64,000 nucleotides of DNA from Calliopum simillimum (Eukaryota > Arthropoda > Insecta > Diptera > Lauxaniidae). Below are positions 45,030-57,065 of this stretch, in pieces (position 1 is the stretch's first letter; every line of letters starts with the position of its first letter). Location: contig OX638368.1 of assembly GCA_951812925.1 (NCBI GenBank), positions 66,054,569 to 66,118,568 of the forward strand. The letters are read 5' to 3'. The translations under genes were made by a program, and so were the position numbers. The notes beneath the pieces are model-generated. The model was not told where the DNA came from and made no database searches. It saw nothing but the letters and a program-made list of their open reading frames with translations.

Positions 45030-45630
45030 GTAAGGGTGTAACATTTGGCCTGACCAAGCTTTAAATACCCTACACTGCATTTTTTCGAAAATTTTGGTTA
45101 TATGGGAGGTGCCACGCTCTCTTGTCCGAGTTCACCCAGTTACGCCCAGAGCATGCATTTATAGCCTTTAGTATTTGGGTGAAATATAGTTGGATTATCT
45201 CAAAAAACTCTTCTGTATAGCATTTTGAAACTTTTGGTTTTATGGGAGGTGCCACGCCCTCATGTCCGAATTCCCCCAATTTTCGCTCAGAGCTTGCGCT
45301 AATCATTCTTAGTATTTATGTGCATGTGGGCTGCATCATTGTGAAAAATACTCTTCAAGTTGGATTTTGAATATATTTTTTGTATGGGCGGTAGGCGTGT
45401 CCGTTGACCGATTTCGCTCATTTTCAATCTCACGATGAAGGCAGTGTACCAAATTACATAAAATTATCTTAGTGAATTTTTTCCAAAAAATGTATTTCCA
45501 CACACAGCCAGCCAGCCAGCCTGACAGACGGACATGGCTATATCGACTCAGAGGGCCACGCTTCCTTCTGTGCGTTACAAACGGAAGGACAAAGTGAATA
45601 TACCCTGGGTGTAGGGTATAAAAATCAGTA
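45030..45630 (+). repeat. Dispersed GGTGCCACGCC repeat, complete copy
   Basis: AAGGGTGTAACATTTGGCCT, two full units with GGGAGGTGCCACGC, then GGCGTGTCCGTTGACCGATT, the CAGCCAGCCAGCC run, ATGGCTATATCGACTCAG, TGCGTTACAAACGGAAGGAC and GGGTGTAGGGTATAA. About 600 bp; gives the module order. Confidence 0.85.
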
Positions 45631-46235
45631 GTCGATTCGTGCCACTTATAGACGACTTCGAAATCATTTTCAAATGTTAATGTTATGTACTGATCTTCCG
45701 AATAAAAAAAAATTTTTGATTACAATTGAACTTTTTGTGTTATTTTTTACAGTTTCAAGTTCTATTGGACTTAAAAAAAAACACCCTATATATTCAAACG
45801 TACTATGTGTCAAATTAAAGGTAATTAAATTTCCTATTAATGATATCATAACTCCCTGAGGAGTTATAGGGTTAAAGCTGATGGTATATCACATTACCCG
45901 CCAGTTTTATCAAGGGGTATTATTTGGCTTTTTCCAATTTTGTAGAAATATTTCCGAATTGGCTTACCGTATAGAACTCAAAGCAGTAATATATTCCACA
46001 ATGCATTAAGAAACCATAATACACAAAGTAGTAGTAGCTATGCTACGTAAGTAACGTGTAATTTAAAAAACAAAAATGCCTATATCACATTACCCGAAGT
46101 TACTATACTAAAACTCAAAATTTTGAAAAAACATTTATTTATATACCCATAAAAGGTGATTGACGGGGCACCTTTTCCGATCTGGCCCATTTAGAATATG
46201 TAAAAATAAAAAATCTCCATAGAGCCGCGCTCCAC

Positions 46236-47056
46236 CCTAGTGTGTATGTTATTCATGAAAATAATAAGATTTTAACCTTTTCAACTTTTCGGTCCGAAAA
46301 TTTCCTTTGTATATTGTGGACCCAATTAAAAAATGACCGAGATTTAGATTTTTGGGGGTAGTTTTGGCCATTAACAAAAATCAAGTTTACTTTGTGCTTT
46401 ATTTGCTATGTAAGTAGCTTTAAGTAGACCTCAAGACCCTGGTTTTTTTAATTTTTAAGAGGGGATAATTCAGAATTCTCACATGATCCCACGATCCCAA
46501 TCCATGGAAAACCATGGTTGGACTGGACGATGGATAGGGGATAAAAAAATTAACCACTGCAAATTCTGGCAGCAACCTATTTCTTGTTACTTGGGGTCAT
46601 ACCTATAAGTTCAGTGTTCGGTACTTATATTTTGCGTTGGTCCATTTTTTTTATACCCTACCCTATGGTTTTCCGCCCTCAATTTTTATAACCGATTATG
46701 GTGAAATGAGACCTCATAATTATGACTTTAAGCTTGGTTTTTTTCTATCATGTCAGGATCCTGAGTTATCCCATCTTACAAATTGAAAAAACTACGGTTT
46801 TGAGGTATACTTGAAGCTACATATATTACAAATACAGCATATAATAAAATTAATTTTTGTAAATGGATGCGAATAGCCAAAACTACCCCCAAAAAGCAAA
46901 GTTCCAGTCATTTTTTTTTAATTGGGTTCCTTTTTTCCAAGTTATAAGCCTTTTAAAAAAGAATATCCCTCAATAATATCAAAAGAAATTTCCGGACCAA
47001 AAAATTTAAAAGGTTAAAATCTTATTATTTTCATCAAAATGGCAGCTCTATCCTAG
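46236..47056. mobile_element. 0.8-kb palindrome
   Basis: TGAAAATAATAAGATTTTAA / TTAAAATCTTATTATTTTCA, CCAAAACTACCCCC / GGGGGTAGTTTTGG and ACCTCAAGACC-type / GGTTTTGAGGT pairs. The centre near 46650 contains TTATACCCTACCCTATGG. Confidence 0.75.
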
Positions 47057-47789
47057 ATTTAGTGAATGAACCTACTAAATTACTGGCTTCAAAATTAACA
47101 GAACAAATCTGTGGCTCCAAAGCATAACAGCATAAGTCAAGTTATGTCAAAATTGAGATTTTAGAATCAATGTGTTCCCCGTATTGAACTCCTTACTGTG
47201 CGAACTCTCACGCGAATCGGTTGCTTGGTTACAAATATAAAAGGGCAAAACTTAACAACATAAGTCCAGTTTGCAAGAAGTGGCAACAGGAATAACGACA
47301 TAAGCTGTGTTATGTTGTTCTTCATTACTTAACTATTTTTGTTTATAAATGAATAAAACACATCGGAGTTGTGTGATTATTCCAAACTGCAAGCTTTCAA
47401 ACATATTGCACATCTGGGCTTGTGCTGTTTTTTCCATATTTTGCTTTTAAATTTTCGGAACCTTAACCAAAGATACTGTTTTCTTCCGAAAATGTTTCTG
47501 TTGCATAACTCCAGTTGTGTGAGCCTGACAGAACATTTGGTCTATTTATAAGTCAAAATCTTAACACGAAAAGCCGGTTTAAAGTAAAAACCTTTATTTA
47601 TAAAAGGAAAATGTTTCTAATTTGTAAAAAAATTCTGCTTAATGTCCAAACACTTTTTTCCCATATCAATTAAAAGTTTAAAATTGCTCTCCTGAGAAAT
47701 ATAAAAATACACTTGTGCTTTTATTCCTTGGGGCCACAAAAATATTTCCTTTGTTCATACACTAAATCTCAAATCTGTTTTCATTCAAA
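47057..47789. other. Non-coding stretch
   Basis: No gene supported; a cysteine-bearing ORF at 47349-47551 is discussed under rejected items. Confidence 0.35.
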
Positions 47790-48769
47790 AGATCTTAACT
47801 TTGGAATGACTACCCGTGTCTTGGAGAGCAGACCTGCATTGGAAAGGTCGTTTTATGCGCTATACGATTTCTTTCTTCTAAAACGCTGCGATTTCTTATA
47901 TACTTTGTATGAAGCTCTCAACTGCCTTTATTCAAAAATGTCATAGTTTTGAAATGGCTAGCCGTATCTTGATGAATAGACCCTCGTCAGAAAGGTCTTC
48001 TTATGCACTATAAAAAAATTAAAAAGCTAACTTTTTTTTTCTAAGATGTGATTTCTTATACATATTGTATAAAGTTTTCACATATCTTAATTCAAAATTT
48101 CATAACTTTTGACCCTGATGATATTTTTCAATAAATTAGCCATAAATTGATTATACTCAACTACACCGTTCTAACGGTGCAAACAATACAGTAAATCATT
48201 CAGAAGATTTAAACTTTCGAAGTCAATCTCACAGTAGAAACAAACACTCAAAACTTCAAACGATTTTAAGGCGCATCGAAATTCACCGCAGATATATGGT
48301 CCTCAAGAGTTTTTAACTTAGAATTTAACATTGAATCCAAAATTGATTGTTACCAAGTCAAAAAATTTAGTGCCGAACAAATTGATCCACTTTAATATAT
48401 ATTCTTGATGAGCGACTGTCTGGATGTCTGTCTGTCCGTTGAAATATCTTACAAAAAACCCAGGTGGCAACCCTGAACGTTTTTGAACAGGTTTAAAAAA
48501 GTTTATCTGAGCGTTTCTGAAGCCGAAAATTTGAAAATTTGTTAGAAAAAGTACAATCTTAACAAAATTTTGCAAAACAAACAGGTGGCTACCCTAAAAA
48601 TGTAAGTTGGGTTTTTAAAAAATTAATAAAAGCAGGTGGTGTTTTAAGACTAATAAGCATCTGGCCAATCTTAGGGCACGTCGAATGACACCACTTTTGT
48701 CCAGATCGGACCAACTTTCGTTCCCATGATTTCTTGGACCCCCTTAATGAGCGCTGTTACGGAAAGGGT

Positions 48770-50115
48770 CAAAATGACACACATGTGGAGGTTTTGTAGG
48801 GTTAGAAAAAAAAAATCCTCGCAATATCCTGAATAAGTTTACTGAACACATAATACACCTCAGATCTAAGGATCATATAGTTAAATTCATCGATTTAACA
48901 CAAGAATGCGTTATTTTTGTTTTTTCATGTACAGTGGGTTAAAAAACTTCAAAAATCGATTAAAAAAAAATCTGACGTGCTGGAGAAAAACGACGAGACA
49001 CGGGTATTGTTTTTAACACCTACTTTAAGAATTTTTTTGATGTATATGAAGCTATAACCTCGAAAATAGAAATTATCGAATAACTCGGGAACGGCCGCAA
49101 GGAACGAAAATAATTGAGTTTTACGTGTTCAGCAACCTGAAATTAGTTTAGAAGAAATGGTTTGTAAAATGTTACAAATACTTTTAATTTTGAGTTGTAT
49201 TAACTTTTTATAGTTATTGCTTTAATAATAAACAAATCAAAAGCACAAAAAAATTTTTGGTAAACTTAACTTTTTAAAGTATAAAAAACAAAATCCCACC
49301 TCGACCGTATAAATTCATTCACTGTAGCGAAACTTCTAGGCTAAAACCCCCAGGCAGTCCACTATAACGATTTTTTCCCATTTTTGGTGCTTAAAATAGG
49401 TATGTACGCAGTTTTCCGGGCGCTATTTTCAATTTTTCCATTTTTTAACATCATATTTGGATTCAGCAACCTAGAGAACGCCTTGAATAGCAAAATTTTC
49501 CATTTTTAAGCATTTTAGAACAGTTTTATTGAATTTATCCGATTTTGGGGGTTCTCGGGGGATTAAAAAAGTTTTGAGGAAAAGCTGCAAAAAACTAATG
49601 TGTTGGTTTTGTTTTAAATTTTATTACGAACAAAATGAGCCCTGTCGGATCAAAATCGGTGCATGTTTAACAAAATTAGAAATGAATACCAAATTTGCCT
49701 GCACTATAAATATGTAGTATCTTATTTGCTTTACAAATATGTAGGCTATAATACAAAAAACAAAATGATTTTTAAACTTTTTTTTCTTGTATAAATCTGC
49801 AGTTGATTTTGACTTTTTTTTATTTTTTTCGAAAAAAAATAAGTTTTTCTTAGAAATCGATTTATTTCGCCGAAGCTAACAAACCAAGCAAAAAGTGATG
49901 TGAATATCATTTGTAGGTAATTTAATTGCCTTTAATATGACATATAGTACGTTTAAACACAAACATTTCTTTTTTAGTCCAAAAACCGAAAATGACCGAT
50001 ATCTCGAAAACGACGTAAAAGAAAAAAAAAAAAAAAAATAATGCGATTTTCGGAATCAGCAGCCGATTTTATAAAATAAAAATAAATAAATGAATAATGG
50101 CATTCAATGGGAAAA
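48770..50115. repeat. Adjacent half-copies of three palindrome families
   Basis: 48770-49030 carries the GACACACATGTGG segment through GACGTGCTGGAGAAAAACGA. 49035-49705 matches the right half of the 21201-23217 element up to AAATTTGCCTGCACTATA. 49740-50115 matches the right half of 23777-24821 through TGGCATTCAATGGG. Chimeric arrangement with no ORF. Confidence 0.75.
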
Positions 50116-51295
50116 AATTGTTTGATCATTCGTAAACTAGTGTTATTGATGCCAGCTTAACACAAAAGAAAAACAAGAGACGTGTGCTATCTCTTAGCTC
50201 CATGCAAAACAAAAACAAAGTAACCAGATTGTTAAATGTTTTAAAGTTAATAGACGGCAAAGCTAACACTGCAGCGACTGTGAGCACCCTAAATATGTCG
50301 TTGACTTTAGGACCCAATTTTTTTTTTATATACCATGATTCAAGATGAAAAATTTGAGATCATAATAAAATAAAAACCGCATCAAGCTTAGATTTGCACA
50401 AATTGAAGTTGCGCCACCTCTAAATGACCTTCAAAAAAATTAGAAAAAAACTCAACTCACTTTTTTGACACTCTTCAGATTTTTGGGAGTTATCGTGGAA
50501 ATTCGAAAAAAAAGATTTTTTTTGGAATCAGTCTAGTGCTCAATTTACAGAAAGACAATTTTTTTCGACCGATGTTCCACCATCCCCACCATTAACGTTT
50601 GACAAAGTCATTTAACGGACACCCTAATATGTACTTATATGTACATACCTAAAAAGAATTGTGAATTCAAAAAGAAATAACATAACTAATAGCCTGATCT
50701 TATGTTGTGTGTTGATGTTTTTAAATAAAGAGACAAACTGGTAATTTGATTGACTAAAAACAAACAATGGTCCTAAAAATTGGCTTTACTATTTGAAGAC
50801 TAAACTTAAAACAGATTGTACAAATTTAACAAATAAATTTGAATTTTTTTGACTTTTACCTTTTTCTGTGTTTTAACTTTCTTTTTTAAGAGATTTCCAA
50901 TTTCTAATAGTAGTGGGTAGAAAAAATATCAATAAGCCATCATAAAATCAAGTAAAATATCATATATGTATGTATGTATTTCAAATGTTTTAAATGGAAT
51001 AAGTTTAGATTAGATTCTTTATTTAAATTATGCATTCAAACTAGTTTTTCAATATACATCCAAAAAATATAATAATAAAGTTAAGACTAGTTAAATTTGA
51101 ATGGAAAATTTCAAAGTTGCTTGGAATTGCGTTCACAGAGCACTAAAAGTTTCTCTTTGATGTAAGTACGCACCATGGAGAGAACAAATTTTGCTTTAAA
51201 ACTTTTATTTAGGATGGAAGGGGATGGGAAGGTGAAGGTTTTTGTGAAATCCACGGGAAGTATTTTTATATGAAAAAAAAATCTATATGTCATAT
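50116..51295. other. Non-coding stretch
   Basis: No gene or delimited repeat; TATG microsatellite at about 50965. Confidence 0.35.
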
Positions 51296-51339
51296 ACAGT
51301 CATTGGAAAAAAATGATATGATACTCTAAACCCGGTAGT

Positions 51340-51945
51340 GGACGGTGCCACGCTGTTAACAGGAAAATAAGTTTTCACGCTAAAACCAACTGTTCGATTT
51401 TGATGAAATTCGGTATGGAGATAGTTTGAACTCCAACGAAGGATATTTGAAAAAAAAATAATAAAATTTTGTGGTGCCACGCACCTATCATGAACATACG
51501 TTTTCAATGCTTAACCTACTAACCTATTTTGAAGAAACTCATCCAAAAGATTTGTTAGCTTCTTAAAAATACTAGAATTTGCCTTGTGGCTGAAATTCGA
51601 CCATTTCGATTTGACTTTCAAAAGACCACCCAACTGTGGACTTAAGCAAACAAATTCTCATCAGGCGTGACAAAGTGGAATTAAAAATATAAGGATATTA
51701 TTCTTCCTTAGTACTTACCCTATCTGCATACCAAATTTCATAAAAATCGATCCAGTGGTTTAGATTTAAGAGCGTTTTTTAAATTTAGGGACGTGGCACC
51801 ACCCACTTAGGAACATAATGGCCACATTATTGGTCCTTAGTGCTAGTCCTATCTCCATACCAAATTACATTAAAATCAATGCAGTTGTTTAGCCGTGAAA
51901 GCGTTTTTCTATTTAAGGGCGTGGCACCGCCTACTTTTAAGAAAG
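51340..51945 (+). repeat. GTGGCACC-containing tandem repeat (~128-bp unit)
   Basis: 51710-51815 and 51837-51942 are colinear (CTATCTGCATACCAAATTTC / CTATCTCCATACCAAATTAC; GGACGTGGCACCACCCAC / GGGCGTGGCACCGCCTAC). Weaker units with GGTGCCACGC occur at 51345 and 51470. Confidence 0.7.
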
Positions 51946-52775
51946 AAAAAATCCTATGCACTGCTGTCTTTCACAACCTTCTCAACAAAAAAGATATAAT
52001 AAAAAATGGGTTTTGAAGACCAAAACTAGTTCTTTCCAATATCATGTAAAGGTTTATGGCCAGAAACTGTCATTACTTGTTATAAAACTTCAAAAATAGA
52101 TAAAACGGTGTTTTTTGCACTTTTAGGTTATGATATCTCAAAATAATGACGAGTTAGCGCAATTTTGCCAGATTCGGATTCAGCATCATAAAATACATCT
52201 AAACTGACTATTTCGGTTTTTATTTGTTGGTTTTTTTTTAAGATTTTTTCGTTTTATATGGAAATTATTGTACAATTTTTAAAATTAAATTTTTTTAAAA
52301 AGCGCCACGTGGATTTTTTTATTTTACGCTTAAAATGATGCTTAAGTACTATATATTTGAACCCCACAAAAGTTTTGGAGTAACTGATCATGTTGGTGTA
52401 AACCCCTATCACGAGCACCGTGGTATGTCGTATTTGAAAAAACGTCAGAAAGAAAGAAAGTATACTTTTTAAAAGCCAGATTTGACATTTTCATAGGTAT
52501 AAAATTATATGGACACAAAAGGTCAACTGTTGTGCAAGAAAAGATCGATGCTGTGCGTGACCTGAACATTTGGACGTCAAAAAGATTTGTTCGCTTTTGA
52601 TACTAGTACAACAAAATTAGCTAAAATATCAATGGAAAAAGGAAAATACTGCTGCGGACTTGAAACTTGGCACAGTTGTTACTTTACAAAAAAAAAAAAA
52701 GTCTACCGCTCAACGGGTGGTCTAAACCCATTCTTTGGGGGTTCAAAGAACAAAAAAGTCAGTTTTTGACTAATT
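51946..52775. other. Non-coding stretch
   Basis: No gene or repeat boundary recognised. Confidence 0.35.
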
Positions 52776-52779
52776 ACTT

Positions 52780-53075
52780 AATATATTTCTTGCATGAGCG
52801 GTAAGCGTAGCCGTTGACCGATTTCACTCATTTTCAATCACACGAGCTAGTGTACCAAACATCATTGAATTAGCTTGCTCTGTTTTCCCAAAAAATGTAT
52901 TTCTGCACACAGCCAGCCAGCCACCCAGCCAGACAGATGGACATGGCTATATCGACTCAAGAGGGGACGCTGATCAAGAATATGTATACTTTTCTATATC
53001 TGCTACGCCTCCTACTCTGCGTGACGCAGGAAGGACAAAGTCAATATACCCTGAGTGTAGGGTATAAAAAGATTC
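52780..53075 (+). repeat. Dispersed repeat, terminal half
   Basis: From CATGAGCGGTAAGCGTAGCC through the CAGCCAGCCAGCC run, GACGCTGATCAAGAATATG and GAGTGTAGGGTATAAAAA. Confidence 0.8.
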
Positions 53076-53359
53076 GACCTCAGGGTACGAACCTACGACC
53101 GTCCGTGTGATAGATAGAAACATATTATTTTTCTTACATTTACAAACTCGCTAAACCTCTACACCATTGACCCATTATGTTGAAGAGGTATAACATTTTT
53201 ATATTAAGCAAATGTTGCCCAAACAGAATTTGATATTCGAATGCTTCCTACAGCCGTATATAGAATCATTGTGTAATCAGTTTCAATTCAATTAAACAAA
53301 AGTAAATAAATTAAAGAAAGAAAAATAGAAAAGTGAAATAAAATAAAATTAATAAAAAC

Positions 53360-53680
53360 TAGTATGGGTGTAACCTTTGGCCTGGCCAAACATTGAATAC
53401 CCTACACTGCACTATTTTGAAAATTTTGCTTTTATGGGAGGTGCCACGCCCTCTTGTCCTAGTTCACACATTTTCTGCTCAGAACTTACATTTATAGTTC
53501 TTAGTGTCTGAGTGAAATTTGTTTGGATTATCTCAAAAAAGTTTTCAGTATAGCGTTTTAAAGCTTTTGCTAGAATGGAAGGTGCTACGCCCTCTTGTCC
53601 GAATTCGCCCAGTATTTTCTCAGAGCTTACATGTAAATTTAATTCGATTTTCTCAAAAACCGCTTTCTGTATAGACTGAT
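53360..53680 (+). repeat. Dispersed repeat, unit half
   Basis: GGGTGTAACCTTTGGCCTGG, two units with GGGAGGTGCCACGCCC and GGAAGGTGCTACGCCC. The third unit is interrupted after TTTCTGTATAG by the segment at 53681. Confidence 0.8.
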
Positions 53681-53925
53681 TTCAACTCATACAATGAGTG
53701 TGCACAGACAAAATAAGAGAACACGTATTTTTTTTTGGTTTGGATCAAAATTGGGGATTTTATGGCGTTTTTTAGGAATTTTGCAGAAAATTTAATTTTG
53801 AAAAATTCATGAAGTGTAATCAGTTTTTTCAATCGCATTTAGTTCTATTTTCATTTTCCTAGACGGTACCGATTCCGAAAATGGCACTTACCTTCTTCTA
53901 CCAACTTTGGTCAATTTTTGCACTT
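53681..53925 (-). repeat. Repeat shared, inverted, with 63160-63860
   Basis: ACTCATACAATGAGTGTGCA, ACACGTATTTTTTTTT, GGAATTTTGCAGAAAATTTA and CACTTACCTTCTTCTACCAA match the 63-kb sequence in reverse; here a shorter, internally deleted version. In both places one side is a dispersed-repeat unit. Confidence 0.65.
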
Positions 53926-54724
53926 GAGCAACAAAGAATAAGCGTAGAGTTTTCAAACTAGGCTGGCATGGTTCTTAAATATTTCTTAACAAAATTGGCC
54001 AACGAACACGCCCACCTCCCATATGACATAAAATTAATTTCGAACATAACTCTACCATTTTTATTCGGAATTAATTAAATTTAGTAAAACTAGAGTATAC
54101 AACTAACTAATGATAACCGCAAAAAATAGGCATGATCAAAAATCAAATAGGCCCAACTCCTATATGACCTAAAATGAATTTTAATCATAACTCTTACATT
54201 ATTCATCAGAAATTGTTTTAATTAAGTAAAATAATGGTATTGAACGAATTTATTATAATTGCAAAAAATGGGTGTGGTCAAAACCCAAGTTCACCCACCT
54301 CTCATGTAACCTAAAATCATAACTAAACATTTTTAATCAGAATTTTTAATAGAACCACTACTAACCCCTACTTCGGCTTTCCGAGGTCTCTTTGCGGTGT
54401 TGGAAAAACTGCATGCCCATAAAAAGTGATTCATACCAATTATATCTAGGAAAATATCAAGAGAAAAACGAACGAAAATATAGTATAATCCATATGATGT
54501 TGGTATCCTTGGATACGATAATCTTCTCGTTCAGAAAAATTCCAAAAAAAAAAACCGATTCAGCCTTTCTCAAAATGTTATAAAGCTTTTGAAAAGTCCA
54601 AACCCTGATTTAGGCAATAAATATTATGATAAGAGTGAAACCGGGGGGAGTGAAACTGAGGGTAGTGATTCAGATTCGACATAAAATTAGTCTTCTTCTC
54701 ATGTACACCAATAAATTTTTATTT
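53926..54724. other. Non-coding stretch with diverged tandem phrases
   Basis: CCCACCTCCCATATGACATA, CCCAACTCCTATATGACCTA and CACCCACCTCTCATGTAACC-like phrases at about 54010, 54155 and 54295, each followed by AAATTAATTTCGAACATAAC-like text, suggest a ~140-bp tandem repeat. No gene. Confidence 0.5.
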
Positions 54725-55420
54725 AAGGGGCATGAACACTGTAAACGCTTTAATTTCAGGTGGTTTTTATTTTATTAATTAAGAAAAATAGGCTTGACAT
54801 ATAAATATAAAACTTTGTATATGTATTAATTGAAGTAAGTACTATATGAAAAAATTTTATATTTTTTTTTTTATGTATCGAGTTGGCCCACAATCCTCCG
54901 TCAAACATTACGCTCCTAAAAATTGATCCCAGTGGCGTTGACAGCATTGCAGCAAAACTAAAGGGTAGTGCCTAAAGCAAAGTACATATAAATGACTATA
55001 GTTTGACGTAGGGGATTTTAAAAATATCAATTTACAAAAAAATGACAACCGATTAAAAAAAAAAAAAAAATTTCATGAAATTTTCACTAAATAATAGTTC
55101 ATAAAAAAAAGTAAAAAATGGAAAAAAATCAGCTACGTACGTAGAGACATGTTTTTTCAACAAAATGACGTTGGGATCAAGTCGATCGCACAAAAACTCT
55201 TCAAGTTATGCTGTCAACGCGGTGAAAAAAAGTGGTTTCGTGAAAACGTCGTTTTAACTTTTAGAAGAGATAAATTATATCAATATCAAATTTTTTCATG
55301 TAGTACTAACTTCAGTTAATACATTTACAAAGTTTTATATTTATATGTCAAGCAAATTTTTCTTAATTAATAAAATAAAAACCACCTGAAATTAAAGCGT
55401 TTACAGTGTTCATACCCCTT
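54725..55420. mobile_element. 0.7-kb palindrome (AAGGGGCATGAACACTG ends)
   Basis: AAGGGGCATGAACACTGTAA and inverse TTACAGTGTTCATACCCCTT. Arms of about 200 bp share CGCTTTAATTTCAGGTGGTT and TTAATTAAGAAAAAT. The middle carries a TGTCAACGC / GCGTTGACA pair. Confidence 0.85.
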
Positions 55421-56285
55421 AAAAGTAGTTTATTTTCAAACGTAAATTTTTTTTTACGGGTGCAGTTATGTATTATTTAGTGTAATTTTAGTAGTGGACA
55501 AAAGTGGGAGCTGCAAATTGAGGAGAAGGTAAACAATACTTCAATCTATCAAATCATGCTAAAAAATTGCTGGAACTAAGTGGAACTTTTTTTTGGCACT
55601 CTCGCGTTCAACGTACTTAAGAGAAATTTTGGGTTTCTTAGAAATATGCCACTTTTACCGTTATTTTTTCTTTTATGAAAGTTAGTGGCACATCAAAATA
55701 TTTAAAAAAAACAGAATTGAAGGGTTGTAGTCAAAAAATTATTTAAAACTATAAACAAAACTTGTCCAGCGATTTTCATTTGGCACAACTTTAATCACAA
55801 TTTTCGATATCAAACAGTTTTTTATTTCTGACGTTTGTGCGCTATAAAGTATACGTCGAAACCATATTTTTGTCTCGGTTACTGATATCCTGGACAATTG
55901 TTTGCCAAAACTTTCCGAAGTTAAAGTTTATTTTTGGACTTTTGGCCAGGATATTTGGATTTTGCCGCACTGTGCAGCAGTCTGGATATCAGCTGTGTGG
56001 TTATTAGACAGATTATGATGAGTCGCTTATGCTTTAATATCCCTCCAATTCCATCTACAGCGTCCTTTCCATGGCCAAAGCCTGAAAAAATCCATTGTTT
56101 AGTCATGGTACTTTTTTGCATTTCATGGAGCATGAAGCGATTGATTCCTTCAGAATAAATGAAATTGAACAGTGGAAAAATGCAAAGATATACAAAGGTT
56201 TTCAAAAATGTCTTGTGTGGAAGAGTGAGGTAACCAGAGGGATAACTTCTTGTTACATAGCTAGAACAGCACAAGACAATTACAT
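55421..56285. other. Non-coding stretch 3' of a LINE
   Basis: No gene. Minus-strand translation continuing the LINE frame past its true end is spurious. TGTA microsatellite at 56283-56300 is probably the LINE's 3' tail. Confidence 0.4.
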
Positions 56286-57065
56286 GTATGTATGTATGTA
56301 TTCTCCTTAAACTCTTAGGAGGAACATAGGGCCAATATGAGACCTTTCCAATTGTTGCGATCCCTTGCGATGACTTTGATCTCTTGCCAAGACTTTCCCA
56401 ATTCTTGTATTTCCTTTTCCAGTTGGTTTTGAGTCTACGACGTCCTCTACTGCCTTGTGGATTCCACTCAAGAGCCTGGCGACAAACTTCGCTGTGTGGT
56501 TTCCGGAGAGTGTGACCAATCCATCTCCATTTGCGCAGTTTGACCTCATTTGCTATTGCCCTCTGATTGCATTTTTGATGTAGCTCGGCATTTGATATAG
56601 TACGAGGCCACCAAACCTTTAGTATACACCTTAAACATTTGTTGACGAATACTTGCAGCTTGTTCGTTAGTTGTTCAGTAACAAGCCATGTTTCGCACCC
56701 ATATAGCAAAACCGATTTCACATTCGAATCAAAAATGCGCACTTTCGTTTTGGTGGCAGTAATGGAAGAAGACCATATTTTGTTCAGTTGAGCAAACTCG
56801 CCTTTTGCTTTTGCTATTCTTGAGTTGATATCCTCTTTTGCTCCACCATCCATGGAGATAATGCTGCCTAAATACGTGAAGCTATCGACGTTTTCGATGT
56901 CATGACTGCCAGCTCTAAACGTGATGTCATTCCTGTTTGCGTTTAGCTTCAAGCTTTTAGTCTTGGATACGTTGATTTTTAGGCCGGCCTTTTGTGATTC
57001 CAAGACAAGGTCTTCAATTTTGCTTTGCATATCTGAGTGTTTGGACGATAAGAGGCAAGCTCTGT
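56286..57065 (-). pseudogene. LINE reverse transcriptase C-terminal part, 5'-truncated
   Basis: From about 57062 on the minus strand: CLLSSKHSDMQSKIEDLVLE (just after the catalytic ADD motif), INVSKTKSLKLN, VDSFTYLGSIISMDGG, AFQLNKIW-like and KSVLLYGCETWLVTE, then WWPRTISNAEL and RKWRWIGHTLRKP, WNPQGSRGRR. These are the thumb and C-terminal signatures of RTE/CR1-like LINE proteins; the clade is uncertain. A 1-nt deletion at about 56425 shifts the frame; the other frame continues QELGKSWQEIKVIARDRN to ALCSS and a stop. The 3' tail is a short TGTA repeat. The 5' junction lies in a dispersed repeat. Confidence 0.8.

Larger units (their letters stand above)
41347..48362. repeat. 7-kb nested inverted-repeat complex
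   Basis: Outer arms 41347-41900 and 47790-48362 match inverted: GCGCCTTAAAATCGTTTGAAG versus CTTCAAACGATTTTAAGGCG, CACCGTTGGAACGGTG versus CACCGTTCTAACGGTG, and TAACGAGGGTCTACTCATC versus its inverse. Inside, from left to right, lie a B arm (41945-42140), C arms (42145-42440 and 43190-43480) around a dispersed repeat, a D palindrome (43480-44157), the B' arm (44150-44400), an inverted pair at 44815-44900 and 45690-45800 around another dispersed repeat, and a palindrome at 46236-47056. Confidence 0.7.

Noticed and set aside
47340..47551. Possible THAP zinc finger (THRSCVIIPNCK ... NSSCVSLTEHL)
   Set aside because: The two halves are in different frames, spacing and the final C-x2-H pair do not fit, and no transposase follows.
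53065..53115. tRNA-like 3' half (GTACGAACCTACGACC)
   Set aside because: No acceptor/D-arm partner upstream and no cloverleaf; it adjoins a dispersed repeat end.
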